The notes beneath the pieces were generated by a model, which saw only the letters and a list, made by a program, of their open reading frames with translations, did not search any database and was not told the origin of the DNA. From NCBI RefSeq assembly GCF_009708175.1, contig NZ_WMBB01000002.1, positions 186,001 to 250,000 of the forward strand: a stretch of DNA of 64,000 nucleotides. The letters run 5' to 3'. The DNA comes from Nocardia aurantiaca. Its GTDB lineage: Bacteria > Actinomycetota > Actinomycetes > Mycobacteriales > Mycobacteriaceae. Of this stretch, positions 9,702 to 18,888 are shown one piece after another (positions within the stretch are counted from its first letter, which is position 1; every line of letters begins with the position of its first letter). The position numbers and the translations under genes were made by a program.

Positions 9702-10202
9702 TCAGTCCAGAGCGAGGTCGCCGAGGGATTCGGCGAACTTGCGGAGGAGAGGGATGAGGGTTTCGCGGTCGGCGGGGGTGAGGTCGGCCAGGAGGCGCTG
9801 TTCGTTTTTCATGTGGAGGGGGAGGATTCGGTCGATCAGGGCTCGCCCGGCGTCGGTGAGGTGGACCCGGATGGCGCGGCGGTCGTTCGGGTCGGGGACG
9901 CGTTGTACCCAGCCTTTGGCGGTCAGTCGGTCGATGCGGTTGGTGATGGCGCCGGAGGTGATCATGGCGGCCTTGTTGAGAGCGCCTGCGCTGAGGCCGG
10001 ATTCGTTGCCGGAGCGGCGGAGGGTGGCGAGGACGTCGAATTCCCAGCGTTCCAGGCCCTGGCCGCGGAAGAAGTCGGAGAGCTCGCGGTCGACGATGCG
10101 GCCCAGGCGGGCGATGCGGCCGAAGATCTCCATGGGGGAGGTGTCGACGTCGGGGCGCTGCTGACGCCAGGCGGCGGTGATCTGGTCGACGGCGTCGGGC
10201 AC
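9702..10202 (-). CDS. MarR-family transcriptional regulator
   Basis: 166 aa, start GTG 10202. The winged helix-turn-helix is clear: 'WEFDVLATLRRSG', recognition helix around 'MITSGAITNRIDRLTAKG', wing 'DPNDRRAIRVHLTDAG'. Flanking helices form the dimer interface. It is divergent from an EamA transporter gene, and the 107-bp gap contains two copies of the same 16-bp palindrome. This strongly suggests that it represses both itself and the transporter and is released by a small ligand, probably a transported compound. The ligand is unknown. Confidence 0.93.
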   Translation of the reverse strand: MPDAVDQITAAWRQQRPDVDTSPMEIFGRIARLGRIVDRELSDFFRGQGLERWEFDVLATLRRSGNESGLSAGALNKAAMITSGAITNRIDRLTAKGWVQRVPDPNDRRAIRVHLTDAGRALIDRILPLHMKNEQRLLADLTPADRETLIPLLRKFAESLGDLALD

Positions 10203-10229
10203 CGGCGGGCTCCTCTCGGGGCGGAATAA

Positions 10230-10245
10230 ATCTCAACATTGAGAT
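10230..10245. promoter_or_regulatory. MarR operator, site 1
   Basis: A perfect 16-bp palindrome, ATCTCAA-CA-TTGAGAT, 27 bp upstream of the marR start. The same half-sites recur 45 bp away. Size and symmetry fit a MarR dimer site. Confidence 0.8.
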
Positions 10246-10274
10246 ACTTGACGGTGAGGTATCCAGATGGTGTT

Positions 10275-10290
10275 ATCTCAACTTTGAGAT
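10275..10290. promoter_or_regulatory. MarR operator, site 2
   Basis: A second copy of the palindrome, ATCTCAA-CT-TTGAGAT, 19 bp before the transporter ATG. Its half-sites are identical to site 1 and the centre-to-centre distance is 45 bp. It sits where it would block transcription of the transporter. Confidence 0.8.
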
Positions 10291-10309
10291 TATCAATGAG
10301 GAGTTACCG

Positions 10310-11242
10310 ATGACCACCGCACGCGTCGGAGCCGCCGGACTCGCCGGAACGCTCGCCCTCACCGGGCTCGCGCCGCTGGTGTGGGGATCGACCTACGCCG
10401 TCACCACGACCTTCCTGCCGCCGGAACGGCCCATGTTCACCGCCCTCATGCGGGTGCTGCCCGCCGGCCTGCTGCTCCTGGCGATCACGCGGAAACTGCC
10501 GCGTGGACAGTGGATTCCGCGGGCGTTCGTCCTCGGCGGACTGAACATCGGACTGTTCACGCCGCTGCTGTTCGTCGCCGCCTATCGGCTGCCGGGCGGG
10601 GTGGCGGCGGTGCTCGCCGCGGCCGCGCCGCTGTTCGCGGTCGGCTTCGCGGCCCTCGCCCTGAACGAACGGCTCACGCTGCGCAAGGTGTCGGCCGCCT
10701 TGATCGGGCTGATCGGCGTGGGACTCGTCGTACTCAGGGCCACAGCGACTCTCGACACCCTCGGCATCATCGCGGGCCTGCTGGCGGCCATCTCCATGGC
10801 GGCGGGCACGGTGATGACCAAGCGCTGGGGCCGCCCCGAAGGCATCCGACCGTTGGCCATGACCGGCTGGCAGCTCACCGCGGGCGGACTCATGTTGCTG
10901 CCGGTCGCCGCCCTTGTCGAAGGCGCGCCGCCCGCGCTGGACGGCCGGGCCATCGGCGGCTACCTCTACCTGGGCCTGATCGGCACCGCCGCTGCCTACG
11001 CGCTGTGGTTCCGCGGCATCGCCAAGGCCAATGCCACCTCGGTGGCCTTCCTCGGCCTGCTCAGCCCGCTGTCGGCGGCCGTCATCGGCTGGGCCGCGCT
11101 GGGCCAGGCGCTGGCCCCGCTGCAGATCCTGGGCATGGCCATCGCGCTGGGCGGCACGCTGCTCGGCCAGACCGGATCCGCGCCCCGCGCAACGGAATCG
11201 GCGAAGCAAGCCGACATCGCCACGACCCGCGTCGCGGCCTGA
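10310..11242 (+). CDS. EamA-family (DMT superfamily) transporter
   Basis: 310 aa with ten predicted hydrophobic helices in two EamA repeats: the first includes 'GLAPLVWGSTYAVTTTFLP', the second starts near 'LGIIAGLLAAISMAAGTVM'. EamA proteins export or import metabolites such as amino acids and their analogues; substrate unknown. The GAGGAG ribosome site is 6 nt before the ATG. Control by the divergent MarR protein is inferred from operators at 10230 and 10275. The next gene follows after 32 bp and may be co-transcribed. Confidence 0.9.
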   Translation: MTTARVGAAGLAGTLALTGLAPLVWGSTYAVTTTFLPPERPMFTALMRVLPAGLLLLAITRKLPRGQWIPRAFVLGGLNIGLFTPLLFVAAYRLPGGVAAVLAAAAPLFAVGFAALALNERLTLRKVSAALIGLIGVGLVVLRATATLDTLGIIAGLLAAISMAAGTVMTKRWGRPEGIRPLAMTGWQLTAGGLMLLPVAALVEGAPPALDGRAIGGYLYLGLIGTAAAYALWFRGIAKANATSVAFLGLLSPLSAAVIGWAALGQALAPLQILGMAIALGGTLLGQTGSAPRATESAKQADIATTRVAA

Positions 11243-11274
11243 CGCGGAACCATCTCCCGAAGGAGCGAAAGACC

Positions 11275-11913
11275 ATGCAGATCACAGTGTTCGGAGCGAG
11301 TGGCGACGCGGGGAGCCGGGTCGTGGCGGAGGCCCTGAGCCGGGGTCACCGGGTGCGGGCGGTCGCGCGCACCGCGGAGAGGCTGCGGGCGCTGCCGGAG
11401 CAGGTCGAGGTGTGGACCGGCAATGCCGCCGACCCCGCCGATGTGGAGAAGGCGGCGGCCGGCAGCGATGTCGTGGTGGGCGCGACCCGCCCGGCCCCGG
11501 GCCGCGAGCACGAATTGGCCGAGGTCGCCGCGGCCCTGCTGGAAGGCTTGGCGGGCAGCGGAACCCGGCTGCTGGTGATCGGCGGCGCGGGCAGCCTCAC
11601 CGTCGCCGGGACCGGGAAGCTCCTCACCGAGCAGCCCGACTTCCCGGCCCACCTGCTGCCCATCGCCGAGGGCGGCAACCGCCAGCTCGAGGTATTCCGG
11701 ACCACCGCGCACGCGGTGAACTGGACCTACATCAGCCCGGCCGCCCTGTTCGAGCCCGGCGAGCGGACCGGCGTCTACCGCCTCGGCACGGACGAGCTGC
11801 TCACCGACGAGCAGGGCAATTCCGCGCTCTCCATGGAGGACATGGCCGTCGCCCTGCTCGACGAGATCGAGCGGCCGCGCCACCACCGCACCCGCTTCAC
11901 CGTCGGCTACTGA
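11275..11913 (+). CDS. NAD(P)-binding (NmrA/SDR-like) oxidoreductase or epimerase
   Basis: 212 aa, ATG 11275 after an AGGAG site. The Rossmann fold is announced by 'ITVFGASGDAGSRVVAEA' at the N-terminus, with the GxSGxxG dinucleotide motif, and a second strand ends in 'VRAVARTAERL'. No Tyr-x-x-x-Lys dyad is obvious, which fits the atypical NAD(P)H-binding group (NmrA/YwnB-like) rather than a classical dehydrogenase. It probably shares a transcript with the EamA gene under MarR control. Reaction unknown. Confidence 0.85.
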   Translation: MQITVFGASGDAGSRVVAEALSRGHRVRAVARTAERLRALPEQVEVWTGNAADPADVEKAAAGSDVVVGATRPAPGREHELAEVAAALLEGLAGSGTRLLVIGGAGSLTVAGTGKLLTEQPDFPAHLLPIAEGGNRQLEVFRTTAHAVNWTYISPAALFEPGERTGVYRLGTDELLTDEQGNSALSMEDMAVALLDEIERPRHHRTRFTVGY

Positions 11914-11958
11914 ACCCGAAAAGTCTTACGGCACAATTGAATACATTCAGTAACTACT

Positions 11959-11994
11959 GCGGGGCGTGGATCGGATGACCTCGTCACGCCCCGC
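11959..11994 (+). terminator. Stem-loop downstream of the NAD(P)-binding gene
   Basis: A perfect 10-bp inverted repeat, GCGGGGCGTG / CACGCCCCGC, with a 16-nt loop, 45 bp after the stop codon. There is no T-run, so it is a stem-only terminator of the kind common in actinobacteria. Confidence 0.5.
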
Positions 11995-12170
11995 GCGTCG
12001 AGCTGTCGACCCCGTGCGATCAGGCGATGTGACCGGATCCGCGTGCAGAGTAACTCACCCCACGGCTCGTAACCGGTGCCTCCAGCGTTTGCCCCCGGCC
12101 TGACCGCGGACCGATCCTGAGACGACGGCGCAAAACGCGAATCGCCGACTGTGGACCCACCGGCACCAGA

Positions 12171-12590
12171 TCAGGAGGTTCGCAGCCGGTGCTGCGGCTG
12201 GCCGGTTATCTCGGCGATCGTCTGGTAGTCGCTGTCTACGTGAAGAACCGTTGCGCCATGGACTTCGGCGGTGGCGGCGATGATCAGATCCGGTATCGGG
12301 AGACGGTGGCCACCACGCTCGGCCAGTATGCCCTGTACCGTGAGGGCGCGATCCATGACTTCCTCGGTGAGGGGAAGCCAGACCAGTGATTTCTGACCCG
12401 TGATCTTGGCCAGATAGTCCTGATGTGAACGCGCGGAATACCCGATTTCCAGTGCAGTCAGATGGCAGGATGCGACCAATGAGCCTGGCGCGCTGGTTAT
12501 TTCCGCGAAGTCGGCCGCCGCGTGATCGTCGCGGAGCACCCACTCGAACGCTGACTTGTCCGCCAGCATGAACAAGGTTCTCAGCGCCAC
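12171..12590 (-). CDS. vapC: VapC-type PIN-domain toxin
   Basis: 139 aa, start GTG 12590 overlapping the vapB stop (GTGGCGCTGA), so the pair is translationally coupled. PIN-domain acidic residues are visible: Asp in 'MLADKSAF', Glu in 'LTALEIGYSA', Asp in 'PIPDLIIAA' and Asp in 'HVDSDYQTI'. VapC toxins are Mg-dependent RNases that cut tRNA or rRNA and are neutralised by VapB. The open frame extends upstream to 12788 but overlaps vapB. All four acids look intact, so the toxin is probably active. Confidence 0.92.
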   Translation of the reverse strand: MALRTLFMLADKSAFEWVLRDDHAAADFAEITSAPGSLVASCHLTALEIGYSARSHQDYLAKITGQKSLVWLPLTEEVMDRALTVQGILAERGGHRLPIPDLIIAATAEVHGATVLHVDSDYQTIAEITGQPQHRLRTS

Positions 12591-12781
12591 GCACCCCCCA
12601 TCGCGTCGGGTGACAGGTCGGTGCCGCTGTCGCGAAGCTGCTGCAGGACCTTGGTGACAGCGCGCCGGTTCGCGATTTCGCGGAGTGCCGCGTTGACGGT
12701 AGCCACCTTGGTCTTGGTGCCCAGCTCTTCCGCCGCTAGCGCGAGCGCATCGTCGTCGATGTCGATCAGGGTTCGAGACAT
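12581..12781 (-). CDS. vapB: VapB-type antitoxin
   Basis: 66 aa. The ATG at 12781 has an AGGTGG site upstream. A further in-frame ATG at 12793 overlaps that site and is less likely. The N-terminus 'MSRTLIDIDDDAL' followed by 'VATVNAALREIANRRA' is the ribbon-helix-helix DNA-binding pattern of VapB (DUF2191-like) antitoxins, with the C-terminal part binding the toxin. It overlaps vapC by 10 bp. A palindrome upstream at 12792-12826 should be its own operator. Confidence 0.92.
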   Translation of the reverse strand: MSRTLIDIDDDALALAAEELGTKTKVATVNAALREIANRRAVTKVLQQLRDSGTDLSPDAMGGAWR

Positions 12782-12791
12782 AGCCCACCTC

Positions 12792-12826
12792 ATTGATATC
12801 GAGAACTTTTAATTCAGGATATCAAT
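12792..12826. promoter_or_regulatory. Probable VapBC operator
   Basis: Perfect 9-bp inverted arms ATTGATATC / GATATCAAT separated by 17 bp, just upstream of the vapB ribosome site. VapBC complexes usually autorepress through such palindromes. Confidence 0.65.
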
Positions 12827-12882
12827 CTTGTGGCGATAGTGATATGAGCGTGCGGTGTCGCGCGCTGTGCCGGACCCAAAAG

Positions 12883-12918
12883 CGCGGGGCGTGACCGGGA
12901 ATCCGGTCACGCCCCGCG
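12883..12918 (-). terminator. Rho-independent terminator of the serine protease gene
   Basis: A perfect 16-bp stem CGCGGGGCGTGACCGG with a 4-nt loop. Read on the minus strand it is followed by TTTT, about 30 bp past the protease stop codon. Confidence 0.85.
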
Positions 12919-12949
12919 GTGTCGGTCGGTTCGTTCCGGCCCGAAGGTC

Positions 12950-13681
12950 CTATGCGACGTGGAAGCCCGCGCCGGCCCCGCCGTGGCGGTCGACATCGGC
13001 CAGCACCGTAGAGATGTTGGTGGCCAGCTCCGGCTCGTGGATCAGGTTGCCGCCACCGGTGCACAGTGGCAGTTCGATGCTGATCGGCCCGGCGTTGAAG
13101 TCGGTGCCCGCCACCACCATGCCGACCAGCTGGTCGCCGCGCAGCACGGGCGCGCCGGAGTCACCGTGGTTGGCGCACACCTGGCTGCGGAAGTAGGTGG
13201 ACTTGGTCTCCCAGACCGGGCCGCAGGTGAAGCCGGTGGTGCGGCCGTTCTTGCAGACGTTCTCGCCGATCTGCGGCGGCGCGCCGACCGAGTTGATGAC
13301 CGACTGGGCGACACGGCGGGTCGGGTTCACCCGGTCCGGGTTGAAGACGATGATGGCCCAGTCCATCTCGTCGTCCTTCTCGGCGATGACGCCGATGCCG
13401 CCGGAGCGGGTGTACTCGGCCGCGACGCGCGCGCCGACCTCACCGCAGTGGCCGGCGGTCAGGCCCACGAGCTGGTTCTTGTTGTCGTAGCCCATCGCGG
13501 TGATGGTGCAGTCATTGACCGAGCTGGAGTCGGAGAGGTCCTCGACGTAGACGCCGGAACCACCGCCGAGCACCACCGGTGCGGCCGCGTCAGCGGGCCC
13601 GGCGAACAGGAGGGTGGAGCTCACGGCGGTGGCGGCCACGGCCGCCCAGTGCAGAACTCGGGCGCGGCCCGCAGACAACAT
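12950..13681 (-). CDS. Secreted trypsin-like (S1) serine protease
   Basis: 243 aa, ATG 13681 preceded by GAGGAAAA. The signal peptide ends near 'AGPADAA'. The catalytic triad is visible: His in 'LTAGHCG', Asp in 'EMDWAII', Ser in 'NHGDSGAPVL'. Several cysteines are placed to form disulphides, as in actinobacterial S1 proteases. There is no clear pro-domain, so it may be secreted active. Similar small proteases are common in Nocardia and Rhodococcus; the target is unknown. It is divergent from the DUF4189 gene. Confidence 0.9.
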   Translation of the reverse strand: MLSAGRARVLHWAAVAATAVSSTLLFAGPADAAAPVVLGGGSGVYVEDLSDSSSVNDCTITAMGYDNKNQLVGLTAGHCGEVGARVAAEYTRSGGIGVIAEKDDEMDWAIIVFNPDRVNPTRRVAQSVINSVGAPPQIGENVCKNGRTTGFTCGPVWETKSTYFRSQVCANHGDSGAPVLRGDQLVGMVVAGTDFNAGPISIELPLCTGGGNLIHEPELATNISTVLADVDRHGGAGAGFHVA

Positions 13682-13967
13682 TGGGTTTTCCTCATCCCCC
13701 GAATATCGAAATTCGTGCGCGCGCGGAAATCGGGAGTCCGGCAGCGCGCGCGTGGAGCATGTCACGCCCGCTGGGGAGAAGCAAGTACCACTCGCGGACC
13801 GACCGATTCGATGACCTGTTCGGAAGGCATTGCCCGGCAGCGGGTTCCGGAGCGAAACCGACTTGGACCTGTCGGTGGCCCGTGATAGAAATCCGGGCAG
13901 TGGTGATCGCACCACCGAATGTAACCGGAGCGGCCTTTCTGCCGCTGCCGAACGGGGAGAATTTCGA

Positions 13968-14420
13968 ATGGCTTTCTCGGGCAAACTCGCCCTGACCATG
14001 TTCTTTTCCGCTGCCGCCGTCCTGGTTTCGACGCTGGGGGCCGGAACCGCCAGTGCCGAGCGCGGACCGGATGGCTCGCTGTACGGCTCGCTCGCCCTGG
14101 GCACCGACGGCGGCACCTTCTACGGCGCGGCCTGGAACTACCCGGACTGGGGTTCCTCCGACGCCGACGCGCTGAGCCAGTGCGCCCACCGCGGCTGCAA
14201 GATCATGGTGCAGTTCCGTGACGGCTGCGGCGCCATCGCCGAGAGCGCCGATCACACCTACTACTACGGCGGCGCGGGCAGCAACCGCGCCGAGGCCGAG
14301 CAGGACGCCATGAACCGGCTCACCAACTGGATGCCGTCGCCACCGGCCATGTTCGGCAGCTCCGCGCCGCCGAAGCAGTCCGTGCACATCCGGTATAGCC
14401 AGTGCACCGACGGCGCGTAA
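13968..14420 (+). CDS. Secreted DUF4189-family protein
   Basis: 150 aa, ATG 13968 after GGGGAG. The signal peptide ends at 'GAGTASAE'. The mature part has the DUF4189 pattern: 'YGSLAL...GAAWNYPDW', then 'ALSQCAHRGCKIMVQFRDGCGAIA' (compare the family's 'C...C.....F...C.A.A' layout) and a C-terminal Cys. Four cysteines suggest two disulphides. Function is unknown for the family. The upstream 286 bp is a divergent promoter region shared with the protease; no operator was recognised. Confidence 0.8.
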   Translation: MAFSGKLALTMFFSAAAVLVSTLGAGTASAERGPDGSLYGSLALGTDGGTFYGAAWNYPDWGSSDADALSQCAHRGCKIMVQFRDGCGAIAESADHTYYYGGAGSNRAEAEQDAMNRLTNWMPSPPAMFGSSAPPKQSVHIRYSQCTDGA

Positions 14421-14462
14421 ACGCCGTGCCTCGGCACCCGGCCGGGCCATACTGATGAAGGC

Positions 14463-14493
14463 TTGACCTTGACGCTACGTCAACTTGCATCCT
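14463..14493 (+). promoter_or_regulatory. MerR-type promoter/operator
   Basis: A TTGACC -35-like hexamer (14463-14468) is followed at once by the palindrome TTGACG-CTA-CGTCAA (14469-14483) and a possible -10 near 14488. A dyad filling an over-long spacer is the signature of MerR-regulated promoters. It lies 52 bp upstream of the MerR gene, indicating autoactivation. Confidence 0.7.
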
Positions 14494-14534
14494 GAATTCG
14501 TCGAGGAGAACGAGAGGATACGAAAGGCCGGAAC

Positions 14535-15290
14535 GTGGCAGCGGAATGGTCCATCCAGGAATTGGCGAAAGTGGCCCGCACCACCAGCCGCACCCTGCGG
14601 CATTACGGTGACCTCGGGTTATTGCCGCCGAGCCGGATCGGATCCAACGGCTACCGCTATTACGACCAAGAATCCCTCGTACGGTTGCAGCGCATCCTTT
14701 TGCTCCGGGAACTCGGCCTGGGCCTACCCGCCATCGCCGAAGTCCTCGCGGGGCAAAAGGACACCGCTGCCGCCCTGCGCACCCATCTGGAATTGCTGAA
14801 ACAGGAGCAGGACCGGATCGCGCGCCAAATCGCCTCGGTGCAAACCACATTGCGCAAAACGGAAGCAGGTGAGCAACTCATGGCAGATGAGGTTTTCGAC
14901 GGATTCGACCACGCTCAGTACAAGGACGAGGTCGTGCAGCGCTGGGGCAAGGAGGCCTGGGAAAGCAGCGACCGGTGGTGGAAGTCCAAGACCGACGCCG
15001 AGAAGAAGGCGTTCCAGCAGACCCACCTCGATATCGCCGCCGACTACGGCCGCGCCCGCGCCGCCGGCCTCCCGGTCGACAGCGACGAGGTGCAGGCCAT
15101 CGTGCAGCGCCATTACGACTGGCTCGGCACGACCCCCACGGGCGGACCCATCAGCGCCCAGTACTTCACCAACCTCGGCGAGATGTACGTCGCCGACCCG
15201 CGGTTCGCGCAGAACTACGACAGGCACGGCGCGGGCACCGCCGAGTACGTCCGCGACGCGATCCGGGTCTACGCCGCGGCCCGGCTGTAG
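14535..15290 (+). CDS. MerR-family regulator with TipAS antibiotic-binding domain
   Basis: 251 aa, start GTG 14535. Residues 1-75 form a MerR DNA-binding domain ('SIQELAKVARTTSRTLRHY', then 'GYRYYDQESL'). A coiled dimerisation helix follows to ~115. The C-terminal ~130 residues match TipAS: 'YKDEVVQRWGKEAW' and 'WWKSKTDAEKKAF', ending with 'YFTNLGEMYVADPRFAQNYD'. TipAL proteins bind thiopeptide-like antibiotics and activate their own promoter, and here the promoter dyad at 14469 fits that. No obvious resistance gene is adjacent, so the regulon is unknown. Confidence 0.92.
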   Translation: MAAEWSIQELAKVARTTSRTLRHYGDLGLLPPSRIGSNGYRYYDQESLVRLQRILLLRELGLGLPAIAEVLAGQKDTAAALRTHLELLKQEQDRIARQIASVQTTLRKTEAGEQLMADEVFDGFDHAQYKDEVVQRWGKEAWESSDRWWKSKTDAEKKAFQQTHLDIAADYGRARAAGLPVDSDEVQAIVQRHYDWLGTTPTGGPISAQYFTNLGEMYVADPRFAQNYDRHGAGTAEYVRDAIRVYAAARL

Positions 15291-15304
15291 CCGAAAGACA
15301 CGCC

Positions 15305-15344
15305 GCCGCAGCCCCTTTCAATTACCGCTGAGAGGGGCTGCGGC
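15305..15344 (+). terminator. Stem-loop terminator of the MerR gene
   Basis: Perfect 12-bp arms GCCGCAGCCCCT / AGGGGCTGCGGC with a 16-nt loop, 14 bp after the stop codon. Confidence 0.75.
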
Positions 15345-15379
15345 CGTTCTCGATCGGCGCTGGAACGACTCGATCGTGC

Positions 15380-15749
15380 GCGTCAATGACCATGCTGACC
15401 GGCGGAACCCTGGATCAGGAGCCGCGGAGTATGTGCCGCAGCATGTTTCGCGTGACATGCGGGCAGCCCAGCCCCGCGAGTTCGGTCTCCATCTCGAACG
15501 GATGGGTGCGAAGTCCTCCGAGATTTCGATCGCCTGCTTCACCTCGACCGACAGGTCAGGGGGACAGACCTGCTCCATCGCGACGGCCACATGTCATTGG
15601 ACGCGATTGCGCCAGCGCGTGGCTGACGCCATCATCACGGCCACGCCGTCCTCGAGTTCGAAGCGGAATCCCGGGTCGTAGCCCGCCCGGAGATCGGCCA
15701 CGGTCAGCCCGCCCGGCGCGGTCTCGAAGCGATGCGGCTCGGCTGTCAT
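15380..15749 (-). pseudogene. Broken Uma2-family (DUF820) PD-(D/E)XK-like gene
   Basis: From ATG 15749 a 51-codon frame reads a typical Uma2 N-terminus ('LTVADLRAGYDPGFRFEL', then 'EDGVAVMMASATRWRNRV') and meets TGA at 15596-15594. The same frame continues after the stop with family-like sequence ('HVAVAMEQVCPPDLSVEV'), so a nonsense change interrupts the gene. Beyond about 15500 no frame continues the family, including the nuclease core. A different frame there reads 'HPFEMETELAGLGCPHVTRN', which I do not recognise. Uma2 proteins are common mobile or accessory genes. Extent of the relic is approximate. Confidence 0.6.
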
Positions 15750-15852
15750 GGCACTTCCCTAGGGTTTCTACCTCAGCGTAAACCTGCACGATGGTGCATT
15801 GCGCATCATCGTGCAGGCCTGGTCGGCGCGCTTGCGTGCCCGAATCCCGTGT

Positions 15853-17079
15853 CTACGCCGCGCACATGGACTGCATGACGCCGCGCAGGATCGGCGCACC
15901 GTAGGTGGTGGGCGCGAAGGCGATGGTCTCGGCCATGCTCAGCGGGGTCAGGATTGTCGAGGACACGCCGGTGAAGCCGGCCACCGTATTGCCGACGGTC
16001 AGCAGCAGGCTGGTGGTGTCGAGGGCGAGGGTGATGAGCGAGAAGACGTTCTCCACCTTCACATCTCCCAGCGCCACGGTGTTGAGCGCGCGACCCTCGT
16101 AGATGTCGAAGCCCAGGTTGGCCAGGAAGGTCAGCGGCCCGTAATCCATCGAGTCCACGATCGGACCGAGCTGCTCGGTGCGGCGCATCATCAAGACGTC
16201 GGCGACCCGGTTGCTCTGCAAGAAGCCCTGCAGCGCATCGGCATTGGCGTTCACCATTGCCGGGTCGACGGGCAGTCCGGCGGTCGTGGCCAGGAAACCG
16301 CGGGCGCGCTCGACCAGCTCGGAGGTCTTCAGCTCCGCCAGCGGAGTGCAGCCGCCGTCGGCCTTGGTGAGCTGGTTGGCCAGGTCGATGAGCGGCTGCG
16401 GCACCTCCACATGCTCATCGGGCACATCCAGCCGCAGCTTCTGGTACACGCCATTGGCATCGCAGCCCAACGACAGCTGCGACTGCACCGACCGCGCCAG
16501 CGACTTCACGCCGTTGAACAGCGCGCCCACGATGGGCTTGAGCACGAAGCCGACGGTCGGCACCAGGCTGGCGGCGAACTGGGCCGGGATCTTCACGATC
16601 CGCGTGGCCAGGATGAACACCTCGACCACGTCGCGCACCTTCAGGTCGGAGAGCGCGATGGTCCGGTGCAGCCGCCCGGTCTTGATGGCGTCGAGGTTGT
16701 TGACGATGTAGGTGACGATCGGGTCGTCGAGGAACTGGGTGCGATCGTTCACCTCGTCCGGCCCCAGCGGCAGGCCATTGCGGTGCACGTGGATCGAGGC
16801 GACGTTCTGCCGGAAATCATCGACCGACCGGTCATAGGCAGCCTGCTGTTCGGCCGGGACCACAGTGCGGATGGCGGTGGCAGCGGCGGTGATGACGTCA
16901 TCGAAGGTGGCCGCCGGCTTGCCGCAGACATCGCCGGCGTCGGAGATCTCGGCGGCGGCGAGGGTGTCGCCCTCATCGGCGTGGGCGGGTGCCGCCGCCC
17001 CCGGGATGAGAGCGGCAGTGCTCAGCACGGCCGTGATGGACAGCGCCCCCAGCAGAGGGGCGAAACGAGCAAGGCGCAT
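15853..17079 (-). CDS. Secreted protein of unknown function
   Basis: 408 aa; ATG 17079 opens a signal peptide ('LLGALSITAVLSTAALIPG', cleavage near 'APAHADE'). The mature chain is mostly helical, with two parts of similar layout: each has a segment 'VGPxxD..V..RTQFLDDPIV' or 'LGPIVDSMDYGPLTFLANL', then '(T/A)LSDLKVRDV' or 'TVALGDVKVENV' leading into a hydrophobic helix. This suggests an internal duplication. Four cysteines are present. I do not recognise a family. It occupies the place next to glf where M. tuberculosis has pirG/erp, but shows no Erp-like repeats. A cell-envelope role is inferred from secretion and neighbourhood only. Confidence 0.75.
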   Translation of the reverse strand: MRLARFAPLLGALSITAVLSTAALIPGAAAPAHADEGDTLAAAEISDAGDVCGKPAATFDDVITAAATAIRTVVPAEQQAAYDRSVDDFRQNVASIHVHRNGLPLGPDEVNDRTQFLDDPIVTYIVNNLDAIKTGRLHRTIALSDLKVRDVVEVFILATRIVKIPAQFAASLVPTVGFVLKPIVGALFNGVKSLARSVQSQLSLGCDANGVYQKLRLDVPDEHVEVPQPLIDLANQLTKADGGCTPLAELKTSELVERARGFLATTAGLPVDPAMVNANADALQGFLQSNRVADVLMMRRTEQLGPIVDSMDYGPLTFLANLGFDIYEGRALNTVALGDVKVENVFSLITLALDTTSLLLTVGNTVAGFTGVSSTILTPLSMAETIAFAPTTYGAPILRGVMQSMCAA

Positions 17080-17296
17080 GTACGTGGTCTTCCGGGTCGA
17101 GTGCACGGCACGGCCGCGCATAGCACACGGCAACAAACTGGTCGGGTGTTCAATTCGACTCGATATGTAATAGAGCCCCCATGACGCCACTGTCCGCACT
17201 TTCGTGAACTCTGCGCGAAAACCTCGCGACCTTCCCCGCTCACCGGAATGACCTACGCCACTGGATCTGCCCCCCGGCGCCCCGGACGAACAGCCC

Positions 17297-17394
17297 GATG
17301 ACTCGAACAGCCGATAGCCCGAACGGCTGATGCCCCGAACAGCCGATGACCTGAACGGCTGATGCCCCCGAACGGCCGCTGACCCGAGCGGGCC
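17297..17394. repeat. Tandem repeat of a 16-17 bp unit, about six copies
   Basis: Units of the form GATGnCCCGAACGGCT / GATGACTCGAACAGCC repeat six times, with alternating GAACAGCC and GAACGGCT endings. It directly precedes the family B palindrome. Confidence 0.75.
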
Positions 17395-17405
17395 GATAAC
17401 CAAGG

Positions 17406-18813
<1,408 letters not shown>

Positions 18814-18814
<1 letters not shown>

Positions 18815-18888
18815 TGAGCCACATTGCGCAGCCCGCTGATCAGGCCGACGGGGCGCGGGAACTCCCGCAGGATCGAGCCGCCGAATGA
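18814..18888 (+). CDS. 24-aa mini-ORF bridging glf and glfT2
   Basis: ATG 18814 shares its A with the glf stop (TGATG), and its TGA (18886-18888) overlaps the glfT2 start (AATGA). It reads 'MSHIAQPADQADGARELP...' with no membrane or signal features. No ribosome site is visible for glfT2 itself beyond a weak GGATCGAG, so this reading frame may carry ribosomes from glf to glfT2. It could equally be a remnant of a longer glfT2 N-terminus. Confidence 0.4.
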
